Positions 42,668 to 51,579 of a stretch of DNA of 64,000 nucleotides are shown here, in pieces; the stretch's first letter is position 1; every line of letters begins with the position of its first letter. A model generated the notes under the pieces. That model had not been told where the DNA came from. It saw nothing but the letters and a program-made list of their open reading frames with translations, and searched no databases. Origin of the DNA: Palsa-744 sp963734815. GTDB taxonomy: Bacteria; Actinomycetota; Thermoleophilia; Solirubrobacterales; Solirubrobacteraceae. The position numbers and the translations under genes are program-made. The stretch lies in NCBI GenBank assembly GCA_963734815.1, contig CAVTIH010000001.1, forward strand, positions 186,001 to 250,000, read 5' to 3'.

Positions 42668-43292
42668 ATCAGGATCAGCGAGGCGATAGCCGAGCTCGGG
42701 CGTGAGGAGGAGGTTCTGCTGTGGGCCAAGCGCCGCATAGCCGAGACCGACGGCTGGCAGATCGCGCAACTGTATGACCTGGCGTGCGGTGTGTACGAGC
42801 GGCGCTCGGCTCCGCTGGAGATCCTGCGTTTGCACCGCGAGGAGCACGAGCGAATGGCCTCGGCGAACACCTACTCGCGCTTGCGTCGCGCGGCCGAGGC
42901 GGTGGGCGCGTGGGAGACCGAGCGCGATGCGGCGCGCTTGGCGCTGCGCGAGCGCGACCTCGGCGGGCTCATCGACGCGCTGCTCGCCGACGGCGACGTC
43001 GAGGAGGCCTGGAGTGTCGCGCACGACGACCCCGACTGGGATCCGGGGTCCTCGCAGCGCCTGCGTCTTGCCGAAGCCCGCGAGGCGCAGCGTCCGGATC
43101 AGGCGCTTCCGTGGTACATGCTCGTCGTGGATGAGCTGCTGATCGAGACTGGCCGCCGGTCTTACGCCCGGGCCATCCCGGTACTCAAGCGCGCCCGCCG
43201 CGCCGCCAACGCGACCGACGGTGGACAGGAGAGGACAACCTTGGACAAAAAGTGTATCGGACTGCTGGCGAGCTTGCGGTACGAAAACGAGA
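42668..43292 (+). pseudogene. C-terminal fragment of a helical (TPR-like) protein
   Basis: About 208 residues of a charged alpha-helical protein without a start: EAIAELGREEEVLLWAKRRI, YDLACGVYERRSAPLEILRL, AVGAWETERDAARLALRERD, GDVEEAWSVAHDDPDWDPG, ELLIETGRRSYARAIPVLKR. This resembles the TPR-like tail of large actinobacterial proteins, including ones with SWIM zinc fingers. The frame runs into an antisense tRNA-derived sequence, so both ends are truncated. A degraded inverted copy is at 43780-44346. Confidence 0.65.
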
Positions 43293-43333
43293 GCCGACGA
43301 AGGGACTCGAACCCTTGACCCCCGCCTTACCAT
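43293..43333 (-). repeat. Antisense copy of the tRNA-Thr 3' half (att-like)
   Basis: On the minus strand ATGGTAAGGCGGGGGTCAAG continues as GGTTCGAGTCCCTTCGTCGGC. This is the anticodon loop to acceptor end of tRNA-Thr(GGT), differing from 43583-43622 by two substitutions (GTTCGAGTCCC against GTTCAAATCCC). The inverted orientation is unusual for an att scar and implies a later inversion. Confidence 0.8.
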
Positions 43334-43550
43334 AGATCGCAAGGGGTCCTCCTGGGTTCGTGAAGGCCCGTGTTTACTGGGTTTGTGGCGCCTCAGTGGA
43401 CTGGTCGGGACTCAGTTTTGGGGTGTTTTTCCCCAGAATCGCCCCAAACAGTTGCCCCAAAAGCACCCCAGGCACCACGGGTCATCGGTTGTCTGTCGCG
43501 AGTCCGATGATACGCGATCAGCGGACGATCAGGGTAGGATTCAGGATCAC

Positions 43551-43623
43551 GCCGACGTAGCTCAGCTGGTAGAGCACCGCCATGGTAAGGCGGGGGTCAA
43601 GGGTTCAAATCCCTTCGTCGGCT
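43551..43623 (+). tRNA. tRNA-Thr (anticodon GGT)
   Basis: Complete cloverleaf by eye: acceptor GCCGACG/CGTCGGC, D arm GCTC/GAGC, anticodon stem CCGCC/GGCGG around ATGGTAA (anticodon GGT), T arm AAGGG/CCCTT around TTCAAAT. Discriminator T; CCA not encoded. The T-loop TTCAAAT is slightly unusual compared with TTCGAAT or TTCGAGT, and the antisense copy keeps TTCGAGT. Confidence 0.93.
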
Positions 43624-43779
43624 TGGCCATTTTTGGCTTAGTAGAGCGGTTTCCGGCCAGCTTCGGCAAGGAAATTGGTCGGGCTGCCCAGACCTAGCGA
43701 AGCCCGGGCTCGGCTTGACCTGGCTTGGGGCACATGCGGCGTTCCCGATCGATGCCGCATCCGGATCCGCTCGGTTGGC

Positions 43780-44346
43780 CGTCAGTCGAGGCGGGCCTTG
43801 TCGAGCATCGCGATGAGCGTCGGACGAGGGCGATGGCGCTAGCGGAGCTCCGCAAGGCGGGCCGCGAACCCAATCGCTCTCGCCGGCCGCGTCGGCGGAC
43901 CGACGGCGTGTGCTTGAGCACGGGTCGGGCGTAGGACCGGCGGCCGGTCTCGATCAGCAACTCATCCGCAATCCCAGGGCAGCGCCTGCTAGGCCGCTGC
44001 GCCTCGCGCGCTTCGACAAAGCGCAGACGCTGCGCCACCCCGGCTCCCAGTCGGGGGGCTCCTGCGTCACGCTCCCTCGACGTCGCCCTCGCAGAGCAGC
44101 GCGTCGACGAGCCCGCCAAGGGCGCGTTCGCGCACGCAAGCCGCGCCGCGTCACGCTCGATCTCCCATGTGCCCACCACATCGGCCGCGCCACGCAAGCC
44201 CGCGTAGTGCTCGCCGAGGCTATCCGTCCGTGCTGCTCGCGGTGCAGACGCAGAACCTCGAGCGCAGCCGAGCGCTGCTCGTGTGCAGCGCACGCCAGGT
44301 CATGAAGCTGTTCGACCTGCTCGTCGGTTTCAGCGATACCGCGCAT
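43780..44346 (-). pseudogene. Degraded inverted copy of the TPR-like fragment
   Basis: The minus strand, in several frames, gives GIAETDEQVEQLHDLACAAH, RSAALEVLRLHREQHGRIAS, VGTWEIERDAARLA and ADELLIETGRRSYARPVLK. These parallel the (+) fragment at 42668-43292 segment by segment. Several frameshifts and deletions are present. With the + copy it forms a broken inverted repeat around tRNA-Thr. Confidence 0.7.
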
Positions 44347-44389
44347 CGCCCACCGCTGCCCGTCATCTATACATCTCGGTCACGGAAAC

Positions 44390-47300
44390 ATGGAACCTCA
44401 CCAAATTATTCGACGAAACCCGGCAAGCGGCACCATTGCAGCCACGACCATCGATGGAGCTTGCGCCCGCGATCGCATTGCCGAAAAGACGCGCGCGGTC
44501 GTGCATGGGTACTGGGCATCCAGGGAGTACTGGAATACCGCTCCGAGTCTGTCGGCGCTGCTGCGGCAGATGCGGCGCGAGTACGAGGGTCGGTTTCTGT
44601 ATGAGCTGATCCAGAATGCGTATGACGCCCATCCAGCCGGCAGTGCCGGTGAGATCGTGGTGCTGCTCGATCCCGAGGAGGGCACGCATGGCGTTCTCTA
44701 TGTCGGTAACAGCGGCACGCCGTTTACGGATTCGAACTTCGAGGCGATCTGTGAGCTCGCCCAGAGCGACAAGACACCGGACGAGAGCGTGGGGAACAAG
44801 GGCATTGGCTTCAAGAGTGTGCTGCAGGTCTGCGAATGGCCGGAGATCTATTCTGCCGCTGGCGCACTCGGCGGGGGTCGTTTCGACGGCTACTGCTTCA
44901 GCTTTGCGAGGCCAGAGCAATACCTGGATTTGGCCGCTGGCGATGCTGAGCTTGCTGCAGAGCTCCAGCGCGACATTTCCCCGTACTTCCTGCCTGTCCC
45001 CGTGGACGAGCAGCCTCCGCGCGTTGCCGAGCTGGCGCAGCGTGGGCTGGTTACCGTCATTCGCCTGCCGTTGAGGGACGATGCAGCGAGAGACACCGTG
45101 ATCGAGCGCGTAGACCGGTTCCTCGACGAGGACGTTCCAGTTCAGCTATTTCTTGATCGGCTGCAGGAGCTGGAAATCGAGCGCGCCGGCGAGCCGCCAA
45201 GGCGGCTGGTCCGCGAGTCGCGCGCTGTCGTGGACCCGGCCGGCGACGCCGACCAGCGCTATGAGCATGTCGACCTAGGCTGGCAGGGGAGGTGGTTCAT
45301 CACCAGCCGCCGCATGTTAGCCAAGGCGATGCGCGAAGCAATTGAGGAGAGCGAGCTTGAGGAGTCCTGGGCCAGTTGGGATCACGACGCATGGGTCTCG
45401 GTCGCCGTGCGGATCGACGGCAGTGAGATTCGGCCGCGCCTGTACACGTTCTTGCCGATGGAGCGCGAGGCCACGGCGCCGCTCCATGCCCATGTCCACG
45501 CGCCGTTCTCCACCAAGCTAGCGCGGACCTCGGTAAGCGAACAGATCATTCTCAACACGCGCCTGCTGGACTGTGCGGCGCGAGCCTCAATGATGGCTGT
45601 GCTGGCCTTCCGGGACGAGCCAGCGACGCTGCCTGCTGTAGCGCTGGTCGATCTGTTGTCGTGGGACTCGGAACACCACGAGCGAGTGACACGCAGCTTT
45701 GCCGACGCGGGCATCGCGATGGATGAGCTTGAGGTGGTCCCTATCGAGCCGCTACCGGACGGCCGTCTGCGCGGCGCGTTCAAGTTCACATACCTCTGGC
45801 CGTATCCCGCCCTGACGCTGTTCAATCACGAGCGGCTTGCCAAGGATGCCGCGGCGGAGCTTGTGAGCCGCGAGATCGATGGCGATCGACTTGCACGGCT
45901 GGAGAAGTACTGCGAGCGCTTCTTTCCCAGCGTCGGCTTCCGTCCCGATGCCCAGGCCCGAGCAGGGTGGGTCGAGGCTGTCGCTGGGCGCCTACACGCG
46001 CGCAAAGCCCGCCCACGCACGTGGGACCGCCTCTACGCCGAGCTGGTGCAGCTCTTCGAGGGTGAAGCAGCGGAGCTGAGGGGTCGCAAGATCCTCCTGG
46101 GCGACGACGGCGGGTTGCACGCTGCGCCGCCAGATGACAGCGACGAGCACCCGCTGGTGTTCTTCCCAGCATCGCGCGTGCGCACGGACGAGGAGGATGA
46201 GGTCGAGGCCGACGTCGACCTCAAGCCGCCGGCAACGCTAGGCAAAGTGCTGGTCCGCATGAGCGATGAGCTGACCTGGACGCGTCAGGATGGCCGGCGA
46301 AGGCCGCGCCAGACAGAGGCGCGGCGCTTTCTTGAGGAGAGCAAACTCGTCCGGCGCTTCAGGACGCTGGACCTACTCGAACACATGGGACGAGCGGTCG
46401 CCGGCAGCCGGCGCGCAACGCTGTTGCGGGATACATTGCGCTTCACATTCCAACTCTCGCTTGCCGCGCGGTCCACGCGAGCTGAGGACCTGCGGGCGGT
46501 TGAGCTGCGCGTGCCGACCAAAAGCGGGTGGAAGCCCGCAACTGACGCGATCTTCCCGCCGCAGTGGCAAACGCCTCTGGCGGCTTCACTGGGGCAACTC
46601 GTCGAGCGTGCGCAGGGATATTCGCAGGAACTCAGCGCGGTCGCAGACCAGTTCCTATTGACTCCAGAGGAGTGGCCATGCAAGGTCGAGAACCTTGGCG
46701 CATGGCGTGACTTCCTTGCCGAGATCGGCGTCCGTGATGGCCTGTGGCCCCGACGCGAAGCGCTGTCTGAGCGCGCGGGAAGTGAAGTCGATCCAAGGAG
46801 CATCGCGCAACGCTTGCCCCTGGATGCCACGGGGAGTGCTAGCTGGGTGGATGCCGTGAGGGCATCGCCTGCTTGGGCGCCAGACCATCCATACACTCCT
46901 TATCGTCCGCGTGCCGCACTGGCGTTCCTGCCAGGGCAAGTCGACTATGAGCATCTTGATCCGCGGTCGCGGATGCTGTTCGCCGAGTTGGTCGTCGCTG
47001 GCCTCAACGAGTGGCCAGATGACGCACTCCGGCTTATTTGGCACCGCCACAAGCATCCACGCGACCCTGACGAGCTTGTGTGGCCGAGCCCGCTTGCGGC
47101 CTTCCTGGGCTCCGCCGCGTGGCTTCCCGTGACAGATCCGCAGCGAGCTGGTGAGCCCGGGTTCGAGGTTCCACGACACGCCTGGTATTTCGATGACGCA
47201 CGTGGCGAAGAGGTGCCATTCTTCAGCCCGCTGGTCCTCGGCGGGTTGCGGCGGCTTGCCTCCGAACGCGCAATCGTCCGCCTCAAGGCGCTTGGTCTCG

Positions 47301-49714
47301 GCGACTGGACCGACCGCGCGCACGCGGTGCGGCTCTTGTTCTATCTGGCTGGGCTGGTTGAACGCGACGAGTTGCCAGAGACCGGTATGTTGGTGTTCCG
47401 GCGAGCGTATGAAGACGCCTGGCTGCGTGTTGCGTCGATCGACCCAGCACGCGTTGCAGGCGAGGTGGAAGACCTCCCAGTCGTCATCACGCGCCAGGAT
47501 GCGCTTGCGGTTCGGCGGCCCTCCGATGGCCAGGCGCCCCTGTATCTCCTCACCGATAAGAACTCACTGACAGGACGCCTGCTTGAGGCTGCCGAGCTTG
47601 ACATCCTGAACATCAGGGAGAGAGAACCTGCGGTGCTTGGTCTGCTCAGAGGACTGTTTGGAGCGCGCCTGATCGCTGAGGATGACCTGCAGATCGACAT
47701 CGTGACCGACGGTAAACCGTTTGTGCCCGACGGATCGGGGGCGTTGATCCTCGACGGCGAAGGCCGTTGGTTGGAGACGCTCGTGGGGGTCGTACTGGAG
47801 ACCAAGCGCACGCGCGCAGGACCGCTTGGCCCTCGCCGGCGGCAGGAGGTGCGCGAGCGACTTCGCCGTGTTCGCCTCGTAGAGACACAGCGGCTCGAAC
47901 TGCGCATCGCAGGCGCCGCCGCAGGACTAGACGAGTCGCATCATCAGGTCGTGCCGGTATTCGACCAGGACCATCCGACGCTAGTCGTCGCCGGGTACGC
48001 CTCCGACCTGCTGTCTCAGCTCATCCGTGTCGTACGCCCGCTGTGCGAGCTGCTCGACATCGTGTACTACGCAGATCCTCTGCTGCTTGTCCTCGAGCGG
48101 CTGCGTGCTGCAGGCATCACGTCTCCGACCGACGAGGACTACGCGCGCACGCTTGAGATCGACCCCGCGCGCGTGGCGGAGGTGCGGTCACACCTGGGCA
48201 GCTCAGTCGACTCGATGCTACGTCTGCTCACGCCTCTGGCCTACCATGCCGACGCCGAGGCGGCGCTCGCGCTTCTCGACGGTCGCCACGAGCTTGAACA
48301 GGAGGCCGACGTTCAGCGCGCCATCGCCGCCTACGTGCCTGATGCTGTGAGAGCGGTCGAGCTCAGTCGGGATGATCCCTCGCCAGCAGCCTTCAGGGAC
48401 GCGCTTGGACTCGACTATTGCCGTTTCAATGCCGCGCTTGCCGCGCTTAGCTTTCCGCCGATCGTCAACCCAGAGGGTCACGCTCACGCGCTCGAACATT
48501 ACCTTCAGACGCACCGCTCGTCGATTCTCCACGAGCTTCGGTCTCGCCACTACGAAAGCTTCCGTAGCGGGAAGCCGCTCGACGCCTACCTCGCCGCCCG
48601 CAAGCTCGTGCTGGAGCCCGATGAGGCGTGGCTGATGGAGTACGACGTCCCGCCCAGCGAGGTGCTTTCTGCACACGTCCAGCGGTGGATGGAGGGGCAG
48701 GGGTCACCGGCTGCGCCAGAGCAGGAGCTGCCAGATGTCGACCAAGTGCGCGCAGAAAACCGCAAGCGGCTGACGGACCTCATCGAGCGCGCCGCGCGTC
48801 TGGTACCTGCCTGGGTACGCAAGCACCGTACTCCGCTGCCCGCGGTCTGGACCGATGGCGAAGTCGCTGAGCGCCTCCTCGCTGCTGCGGTGGATGCTGG
48901 GCAGCTCGACTTCGTGCCACTGAGCGAGCAGGACCTGTTCGCGTGGCTGATGCGATCTGGTGCATGGCCCCCAGGCATGGCGATGACCCTCAGCGCGACC
49001 GAGCTTGGTCTCTCCGAGGACGATCTTCGCAGCGAGGCGGAGGTGCACGAGCGCGAACGCCGCGAGCGTCTGCGCCGGCAGCGTGTGCTGAGCTTTGGCG
49101 AGGTCGAGCTCGCTGCGGAGCCTGCCGGGTACCCCGCGATCTTCGAGCATGTCTCAGGCTCACTGCGTGACGATCTGCTGGCGCCGAGGAGATCTGCTCC
49201 CCTAGAAGAAGTCACCGCGGCCAAAGCTGGCGGTGGCGGGCACGGTCGCGGGAGCGGCTATAGGCGTGCAGAGGAAGGGTTGAGCGAAATGCAGAGGGCG
49301 GCGGTCGGACTCGTAGGCGAGACCGTCGCGTATGCCTGGCTCATGCGCCAATACCCTGAGGTGTGCTCGCCTGAATCCTGGGTGTCGTCCTACTGTGAAG
49401 CGATCGGACAGCCGCGCGGCGACGATTCCCTCGGCTACGACTTCCGGATTGCGCTGAGCTCGCGAACTTTGTACTTCGAGGTCAAGGCCACCATGGGAAC
49501 AGACACTCGCTTCGCTCTCGGTGAGAGTGAGGTGCGCAAGGCCGCAGAGTGCGCTCGGCGGCGGCATGATGACTATCGGGTGCTCTTTATCACCAACGCA
49601 CTGGACGCGCAAGCAAGGCAGATGCACGTGTTGCGGAATCCGCTGGATCCGAAAAATGAGACCCTCTACGCATTCCCAGGCGCGGGCCTGCTGTGCACGT
49701 TTCGTTTGGCGTAA
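44390..49714 (+). CDS. Sacsin-like HSP90-type ATPase with C-terminal DUF3883 domain
   Basis: A 1774-aa protein. Residues ~60-180 contain a GHKL/HSP90 ATPase fold: GRFLYELIQNAYDAHP (catalytic/Mg Asn), LYVGNSGTPFTDSNFEAI and SVGNKGIGFKSVLQV (lid glycines), as in the sacsin N-terminal ATPase. A long middle (residues ~200-1580) is unrecognised and mostly helical. The C-terminal ~130 residues, from GLVGETVAYAWLMRQYPEV to GYDFRIALSSRTLYFEVKAT, are DUF3883, a PD-(D/E)xK-like nuclease fold with D..E-x-K. Similar ATPase-DUF3883 giants occur in defence islands. It lies next to an integration-scarred tRNA. Intact; the start ATG 44390 has only a weak ribosome binding site. Confidence 0.85.
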   Translation: MEPHQIIRRNPASGTIAATTIDGACARDRIAEKTRAVVHGYWASREYWNTAPSLSALLRQMRREYEGRFLYELIQNAYDAHPAGSAGEIVVLLDPEEGTHGVLYVGNSGTPFTDSNFEAICELAQSDKTPDESVGNKGIGFKSVLQVCEWPEIYSAAGALGGGRFDGYCFSFARPEQYLDLAAGDAELAAELQRDISPYFLPVPVDEQPPRVAELAQRGLVTVIRLPLRDDAARDTVIERVDRFLDEDVPVQLFLDRLQELEIERAGEPPRRLVRESRAVVDPAGDADQRYEHVDLGWQGRWFITSRRMLAKAMREAIEESELEESWASWDHDAWVSVAVRIDGSEIRPRLYTFLPMEREATAPLHAHVHAPFSTKLARTSVSEQIILNTRLLDCAARASMMAVLAFRDEPATLPAVALVDLLSWDSEHHERVTRSFADAGIAMDELEVVPIEPLPDGRLRGAFKFTYLWPYPALTLFNHERLAKDAAAELVSREIDGDRLARLEKYCERFFPSVGFRPDAQARAGWVEAVAGRLHARKARPRTWDRLYAELVQLFEGEAAELRGRKILLGDDGGLHAAPPDDSDEHPLVFFPASRVRTDEEDEVEADVDLKPPATLGKVLVRMSDELTWTRQDGRRRPRQTEARRFLEESKLVRRFRTLDLLEHMGRAVAGSRRATLLRDTLRFTFQLSLAARSTRAEDLRAVELRVPTKSGWKPATDAIFPPQWQTPLAASLGQLVERAQGYSQELSAVADQFLLTPEEWPCKVENLGAWRDFLAEIGVRDGLWPRREALSERAGSEVDPRSIAQRLPLDATGSASWVDAVRASPAWAPDHPYTPYRPRAALAFLPGQVDYEHLDPRSRMLFAELVVAGLNEWPDDALRLIWHRHKHPRDPDELVWPSPLAAFLGSAAWLPVTDPQRAGEPGFEVPRHAWYFDDARGEEVPFFSPLVLGGLRRLASERAIVRLKALGLGDWTDRAHAVRLLFYLAGLVERDELPETGMLVFRRAYEDAWLRVASIDPARVAGEVEDLPVVITRQDALAVRRPSDGQAPLYLLTDKNSLTGRLLEAAELDILNIREREPAVLGLLRGLFGARLIAEDDLQIDIVTDGKPFVPDGSGALILDGEGRWLETLVGVVLETKRTRAGPLGPRRRQEVRERLRRVRLVETQRLELRIAGAAAGLDESHHQVVPVFDQDHPTLVVAGYASDLLSQLIRVVRPLCELLDIVYYADPLLLVLERLRAAGITSPTDEDYARTLEIDPARVAEVRSHLGSSVDSMLRLLTPLAYHADAEAALALLDGRHELEQEADVQRAIAAYVPDAVRAVELSRDDPSPAAFRDALGLDYCRFNAALAALSFPPIVNPEGHAHALEHYLQTHRSSILHELRSRHYESFRSGKPLDAYLAARKLVLEPDEAWLMEYDVPPSEVLSAHVQRWMEGQGSPAAPEQELPDVDQVRAENRKRLTDLIERAARLVPAWVRKHRTPLPAVWTDGEVAERLLAAAVDAGQLDFVPLSEQDLFAWLMRSGAWPPGMAMTLSATELGLSEDDLRSEAEVHERERRERLRRQRVLSFGEVELAAEPAGYPAIFEHVSGSLRDDLLAPRRSAPLEEVTAAKAGGGGHGRGSGYRRAEEGLSEMQRAAVGLVGETVAYAWLMRQYPEVCSPESWVSSYCEAIGQPRGDDSLGYDFRIALSSRTLYFEVKATMGTDTRFALGESEVRKAAECARRRHDDYRVLFITNALDAQARQMHVLRNPLDPKNETLYAFPGAGLLCTFRLA

Positions 49715-49835
49715 TCGGCGGGGCGGATCAGCTCACCGGCAATTGCCCGTCCGGCCACTAGATTGTTGACTCGGCCGCGATCAGAGCAGGGCCAGCGGCG
49801 GAACTTCTGCACCCCTCACGAAGAGGTAGTAAAGC

Positions 49836-50891
49836 CTAGGGGTTCCTAGCGTGCAGATTGCGTCCTGCGCCGGCTAGCTCCCCCGCGATCTCCTCTTGAT
49901 CTTGGCCGGGGAGCCGCTGGAACGCTGGGCGACGTTCCTCGCGTGGTAGGGCGTTCAGCATCTCAAGGTTGATCGTCCCACGTGTGGCCTGCGCGAGTTG
50001 GCGGCGTAGCTCATCGGCAGGATGTCCCTTGGCATGCAGGGACGCGAGCATGGCAGTTGCTGCAAATGCGTAGTACTCGGGGGGAAGGTCTGCGAACAGC
50101 TCGCGTGCAAGTTCACCGACTGGCCGCGCCTTCTCACCGAACTGCGCCACCAATTGCGGGATGAACAGCGGAATCCAGACGACGATCACGTGGAGCAGCC
50201 GGCGGACGAACTCGAACTCATCGCCGGTCGCAAAGTCGAGCATGGCGCGAAGTTCGCCGGGAGGGCGAAACCCTGCCAGGCGCAGAATGTCCTCGTCTAA
50301 CGGCATGACGCTGGCTAGGCCACCGCTGCGTCCATGGCGAAAGCCAAGCATCCGCTCAAGAAGATGCGCGTCGTCCTTGCGACGCTCGATCTCCTCCTCG
50401 GCATTGAACGCGAACGCAAGCGCGTAGGCACACGCTCGTACTCGCTCATCTGCAGTCATGCGCGAGAGGCGCGGTAGCGCAGCCCTCCCACGCTTGCCGG
50501 CGAACTTGCGGGCAAGAGCATCAATTGCGCCGGATATATCGCTGGCGCCCTCAAGCTCGCGCACCTGCTCTCGCTCCCAAGCATCGACGAAGACGCGAAG
50601 CGAGGCACGAGCGGTGGCTATGTCGATCTCGAAGCCCTCGACCCAGAGCACGAGCCCGATCAGATCGAGGCTCCGTGTCTTTCCGCGCCAGTAGAGCAAA
50701 CGCAGAAGCTGGCTCTTGCTTACCGGCGGGTACAGCCACGCGGCACGACCCGCGGGCTGCCTACCGCGCGGCAACAGCCCGCGGTAGCGCCATTGCTCCA
50801 ACGAGCGCGCGCTCACCTTGTGGCCATTCTCAGCGGCAAGCGCGATCAAGCCCGCTGCATCGACCCAATCATCGCTGCCCATATCCCCCAC
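49836..50891 (-). CDS. Unrecognised protein with MerR-like N-terminus
   Basis: A 351-aa soluble protein. Residues 10-60 (AAGLIALAAENGHKVSARSL, EQWRYRGLLPRGRQ) look like a MerR-type winged helix where ARSLEQWRYRGLLP is the recognition region. The rest is helical and without a known domain; there are two moderately hydrophobic stretches (FVRRLLHVIVVWIPLFIPQL). It is convergent with the sacsin-like gene and divergent from the 134-aa gene at 51070. It may regulate its neighbours or sense a signal; function unknown. Confidence 0.65.
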   Translation of the reverse strand: MGDMGSDDWVDAAGLIALAAENGHKVSARSLEQWRYRGLLPRGRQPAGRAAWLYPPVSKSQLLRLLYWRGKTRSLDLIGLVLWVEGFEIDIATARASLRVFVDAWEREQVRELEGASDISGAIDALARKFAGKRGRAALPRLSRMTADERVRACAYALAFAFNAEEEIERRKDDAHLLERMLGFRHGRSGGLASVMPLDEDILRLAGFRPPGELRAMLDFATGDEFEFVRRLLHVIVVWIPLFIPQLVAQFGEKARPVGELARELFADLPPEYYAFAATAMLASLHAKGHPADELRRQLAQATRGTINLEMLNALPREERRPAFQRLPGQDQEEIAGELAGAGRNLHARNP

Positions 50892-51069
50892 TATAAAGGC
50901 CCATAACTCGCTAGAAGCCAGGTTGCTCCCATTTAGCCTCGCTACAACTTGTAAGTTCGCTATTTCGCCTTGAATAAAGATAATTGCCAGCGTATGTTCC
51001 TCGTGCTAGCCGGACATGAGCCACTCAGCGCGCCCCATCAGATCAGATAGTATCTAGTGAAAGGGAATC

Positions 51070-51474
51070 ATGAGGGATCAGCAGCGACAGATAGCGAGCT
51101 ATGTCTCGCGCAGCCGTGTTCTCAGCCCGTATCTGCGGCAGGCGGGATCGATCCAACCGCCACTTGCCTGGCTCGCGGCTATGCAGCGGCGGCTTCCGCC
51201 GCTTGAGCAGTTCCGGCGAGAACTGCTCGAAGACTCTGAGTTTCGAGCGCTGAAGCTTGGAAGCTGGCTCGGCACCACCGACGGGAAGCTCATCGCGGAG
51301 GCGGTGAGCATGGTGATCCCGCCGGCATACGCGCCGGCGTATGAGCTGGCCGTAAAAGGCCTCACCCTGGCGGCACAGGATCAGGCCGCCGAGGGGCGGA
51401 GAACCGCCGGAGCCATCGCGCTCGGATCGATCGTTGTCAGCGGCGCGATCGCCCTCGCCGCTGGAGGCGAGTAG
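51070..51474 (+). CDS. Small protein with C-terminal membrane segment, unknown
   Basis: A 134-aa protein: amphipathic N-terminal two thirds (MQRRLPPLEQFRRELLEDSE) and a C-terminal hydrophobic helix (TAGAIALGSIVVSGAIALAA). ATG 51070 follows GAAAGGGAATC. No family recognised. It is near a MerR-like gene (divergent) and upstream of a multi-spanning protein. A helix-anchored small protein of this kind may be an effector or an adaptor; this is speculation. Confidence 0.6.
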   Translation: MRDQQRQIASYVSRSRVLSPYLRQAGSIQPPLAWLAAMQRRLPPLEQFRRELLEDSEFRALKLGSWLGTTDGKLIAEAVSMVIPPAYAPAYELAVKGLTLAAQDQAAEGRRTAGAIALGSIVVSGAIALAAGGE

Positions 51475-51579
51475 TGAGCATCGCCATCGGAGGGCCTAGT
51501 GCGTATGCCGTCCCTCCATCGCGACATGTTGCACCCTGCACCAACACCTCCCCGTCGGAGGTAGCTCGACCTTTCTCAT

